DNA of 61,518 nucleotides, from the NCBI GenBank assembly GCA_004802725.1, contig SGPM01000157.1:1-61518 (forward strand), written 5' to 3'. The notes under the pieces are model-generated. The model did no database searches and was not told where the DNA came from. It saw only the letters and a program-made list of their open reading frames with translations. Shown here one piece after another: positions 59,942 through 61,518 of the stretch. Position 1 is the first letter of the stretch. Each line of letters begins with the position of its first letter. Source of the stretch: Antrodiella citrinella. Taxonomy: Eukaryota; Basidiomycota; Agaricomycetes; Polyporales; Steccherinaceae. A program made the translations under genes and the position numbers.

Positions 59942-61518
59942 CTAGTAGTATATTATGGGCTGATGAGGGACGTGGGGGTCTGGGCGGTACATATCATACT
60001 GCACGACCTGCGACGGGTCGACGTAAGGTTGGTAACCGTAATGTTCTGGATAGTAGTATTGCTGCTGGTACGATGGATATGGCATAGGCTCCGCGGGACC
60101 TTGACTGGACCTTGACTGGAGATATTCGTCGACGCCAGGGACTGAGTCGTGGGAGTCGTGATGACCTTCCTGACTAGTCAGCGACTCCTCTGAGTCCGCG
60201 AAGAAGGATGAAACGTCGCCGTTTGATTGCGACGACACATCAGACCCAGATACTGTAGTCCTGAGTCCGGATGGTCTTGGTGGCACCTTCTGTTTGCCTT
60301 CGCCTGGTGCGCGTATCTCGATCCGGCTGCTCTGCCTGGCGGGTGTAAAGAGGGGCAACCCCGTCATCGGGTCAATGAAACCGTTGACCGGAGGCGTTTG
60401 TGGGTGTGAATGAGGAGAGAGGAAATCGGGAGAGACAGAGGCGACAGATGAGTGATGCATATGCCCGGGGATGAAGGTTATACTGTTGGAATGGTGGTGA
60501 CCCATAGAAGCATGCATCATCGGACGAGGTGTATACATGGCCGGTGGTGGGTTTGGCTGGAGATAGACTGCACGGCCAGTAGCAACCTCGTAGGGATAAC
60601 CATGTTGACTCATGGCAACACCTGGAGGCATAGGGCCATAGGCATAAGGCGACCCGTAGGGAGGTGAAGGCTGAGGGACTGGGGAGAACGAGGTCTGGAT
60701 AGGATGGAGCACTGGCTGCAAAGGTCGGAATTCCGTAGGTCCTTGCGGAACAGGTGCATGGATGCCCGGAGGACCCTTCCGTAAAACCGTTTCCTCAATC
60801 TGTGCGTTTACAGCAGCATCAGCGGGACTGCTGACGACGATCTGCTCCAGCTGCTGTTGAGCATGCGGCTCAGGCAGATGAGAGACATGGACAGTCGGGC
60901 TCTGTTGTGGTGGGGAAGGTGCGACGCTGGGAGTAGTTATCTGTGGTTCGGGAACAGACGGAGCAGTCGCTTCCGCAGCAACGATAGGAATGTGCACAGG
61001 AGCACCGTTAGGACGGACAGTGAAGACTTCTTCAATCGAGAGGTCTGCCGTCGAATCAACCACGGGAGCGACATTCGTAGTGGAGGCAGGCGGTGGCACA
61101 GCAACAGGAATCGGCTCTGAGGGTGTCTTAGCGACTCCGGGAATGCGCACAACAAACGCGCGGTCACCATCCTCACTTGGTGCCACAGTGGAGGGTGCTC
61201 GGACCGTGGGCTGCTGGTCATTTGAAGACGACATGCCGGCAGGATTGTGTCTAGACGAAGCGCGAATGACTCGTTCCTTCCGTCCAGGAAGCTTGACACG
61301 GAAACCTGGACCTTGTCCATGGCGGGGCTTGAGTGCATAATCAGCATAGAGGGCAAGGTCGTGGTGCTTCGTCCATGATTTCTCGGGTGGCATTGAGAAC
61401 CAAACTCGGGGAGGGCGCTGTTCGGATGTTGTATTGAAGCGAGTGCTCGGAGGAGAGTGAGGAAGAGGACTGCCTCCGCGCGAGAAACCGCCACGCCCCC
61501 CAGCGCCTACAAATCCAC
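59942..61518 (-). CDS. 3' part of a disordered RGG- and Pro/Gln-rich protein (cut by window edge)
   Basis: An open frame enters from the right edge without a stop, so the gene begins outside the window. The first residues visible are Gly/Arg-rich (GAGGRGGFSRGGSPLPHSP), then PPRVWFSMPPEKSWTKHHDL and ALYADYALKPRHGQGPGF, the only ordered-looking part. The remaining 400 residues are low in complexity, with many Pro, Ser, Gln, His and Tyr. Tyr-rich stretches at the end (YPSYQQQYYYPEHYGYQPY) finish IIYY with TAA/TAG at 59942. RGG plus Tyr/Gln-rich tails are common in RNA-binding and granule proteins. The W-x-x-H-D spacing recalls the Btz/CASC3 box very loosely, and I do not rely on it. An internal ATG at 61393 is a less likely start because the upstream frame stays open. 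Confidence 0.7.
   Translation of the reverse strand, partial: GFVGAGGRGGFSRGGSPLPHSPPSTRFNTTSEQRPPRVWFSMPPEKSWTKHHDLALYADYALKPRHGQGPGFRVKLPGRKERVIRASSRHNPAGMSSSNDQQPTVRAPSTVAPSEDGDRAFVVRIPGVAKTPSEPIPVAVPPPASTTNVAPVVDSTADLSIEEVFTVRPNGAPVHIPIVAAEATAPSVPEPQITTPSVAPSPPQQSPTVHVSHLPEPHAQQQLEQIVVSSPADAAVNAQIEETVLRKGPPGIHAPVPQGPTEFRPLQPVLHPIQTSFSPVPQPSPPYGSPYAYGPMPPGVAMSQHGYPYEVATGRAVYLQPNPPPAMYTPRPMMHASMGHHHSNSITFIPGHMHHSSVASVSPDFLSPHSHPQTPPVNGFIDPMTGLPLFTPARQSSRIEIRAPGEGKQKVPPRPSGLRTTVSGSDVSSQSNGDVSSFFADSEESLTSQEGHHDSHDSVPGVDEYLQSRSSQGPAEPMPYPSYQQQYYYPEHYGYQPYVDPSQVVQYDMYRPDPHVPHQPIIYY

Noticed and set aside
1..61518. CRISPR arrays, bacterial operons, riboswitches, rRNA or tRNA genes
   Set aside because: Intron-rich eukaryotic sequence throughout; no regularly spaced repeats or RNA gene signatures were found by eye.

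Overview
The window is nuclear DNA of a filamentous basidiomycete, most likely an agaricomycete mushroom-type fungus. Genes are split by many short introns of about 50-65 bp with GT...AG ends, they lie densely on both strands, and the set includes a DUF6533 seven-helix protein, a mushroom-type P450, a KRE6/SKN1 glucan protein and an F-box/LRR relic. The species cannot be named from the sequence alone. There are scattered N bases between about 20.1 and 22.8 kb (one more near 26.7 kb) and one gap of about 55 bases (21840-21894), so frames in that stretch are less reliable.

Layout. 0-2.9 kb: one uncertain small gene, then gene-free DNA with a hairpin and interleaved short repeats. 2.9-11.9 kb (minus): one very large gene for a multidomain GTPase: an N-terminal region, a WD-like propeller segment, a GBP/atlastin-type G domain, a Cys/His-rich zinc-module region and a C-terminal VWA domain with an intact MIDAS. 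13.0-14.4 kb: secreted CAP/PR-1 protein. 15.6-18.2 kb: KRE6/SKN1-type GH16 protein. 19.7-25.3 kb: lower-quality, accessory-looking stretch with a Ser/Thr/Pro-rich gene carrying an apparent frameshift, a DUF6533 membrane protein and a decayed F-box/LRR gene. 25.6-26.9 kb: disordered basic protein.

27-45.7 kb is a tight housekeeping block: haspin kinase and GINS subunit PSF2 (divergent), a cytochrome P450, the vacuolar TRP channel YVC1 and Arp2/3 subunit ARPC3 (divergent), NOB1 and LEU2 (divergent), VPS17 and GTP cyclohydrolase II. 45.7-48.4 kb has no clear gene but holds a diverged two-copy direct repeat that keeps a coding signature and an intron. 48.4-61.5 kb: a single-pass membrane protein with two PPxY motifs, PEX14, RRS1 and TIP41 (divergent), a possible small gene, dynein light intermediate chain, an MFS transporter and the 3' part of a disordered protein running off the right edge.

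Four close divergent pairs (haspin/PSF2, YVC1/ARPC3, NOB1/LEU2, RRS1/TIP41) share intergenic regions of about 190-340 bp. Haspin with PSF2 (mitosis and replication) and RRS1 with TIP41 (ribosome assembly and TOR signalling) make functional sense as co-regulated pairs. The most novel object is the large GTPase-VWA protein. All exon structures were inferred by eye from splice signals and frame continuity, so outer coordinates are firmer than internal ones.
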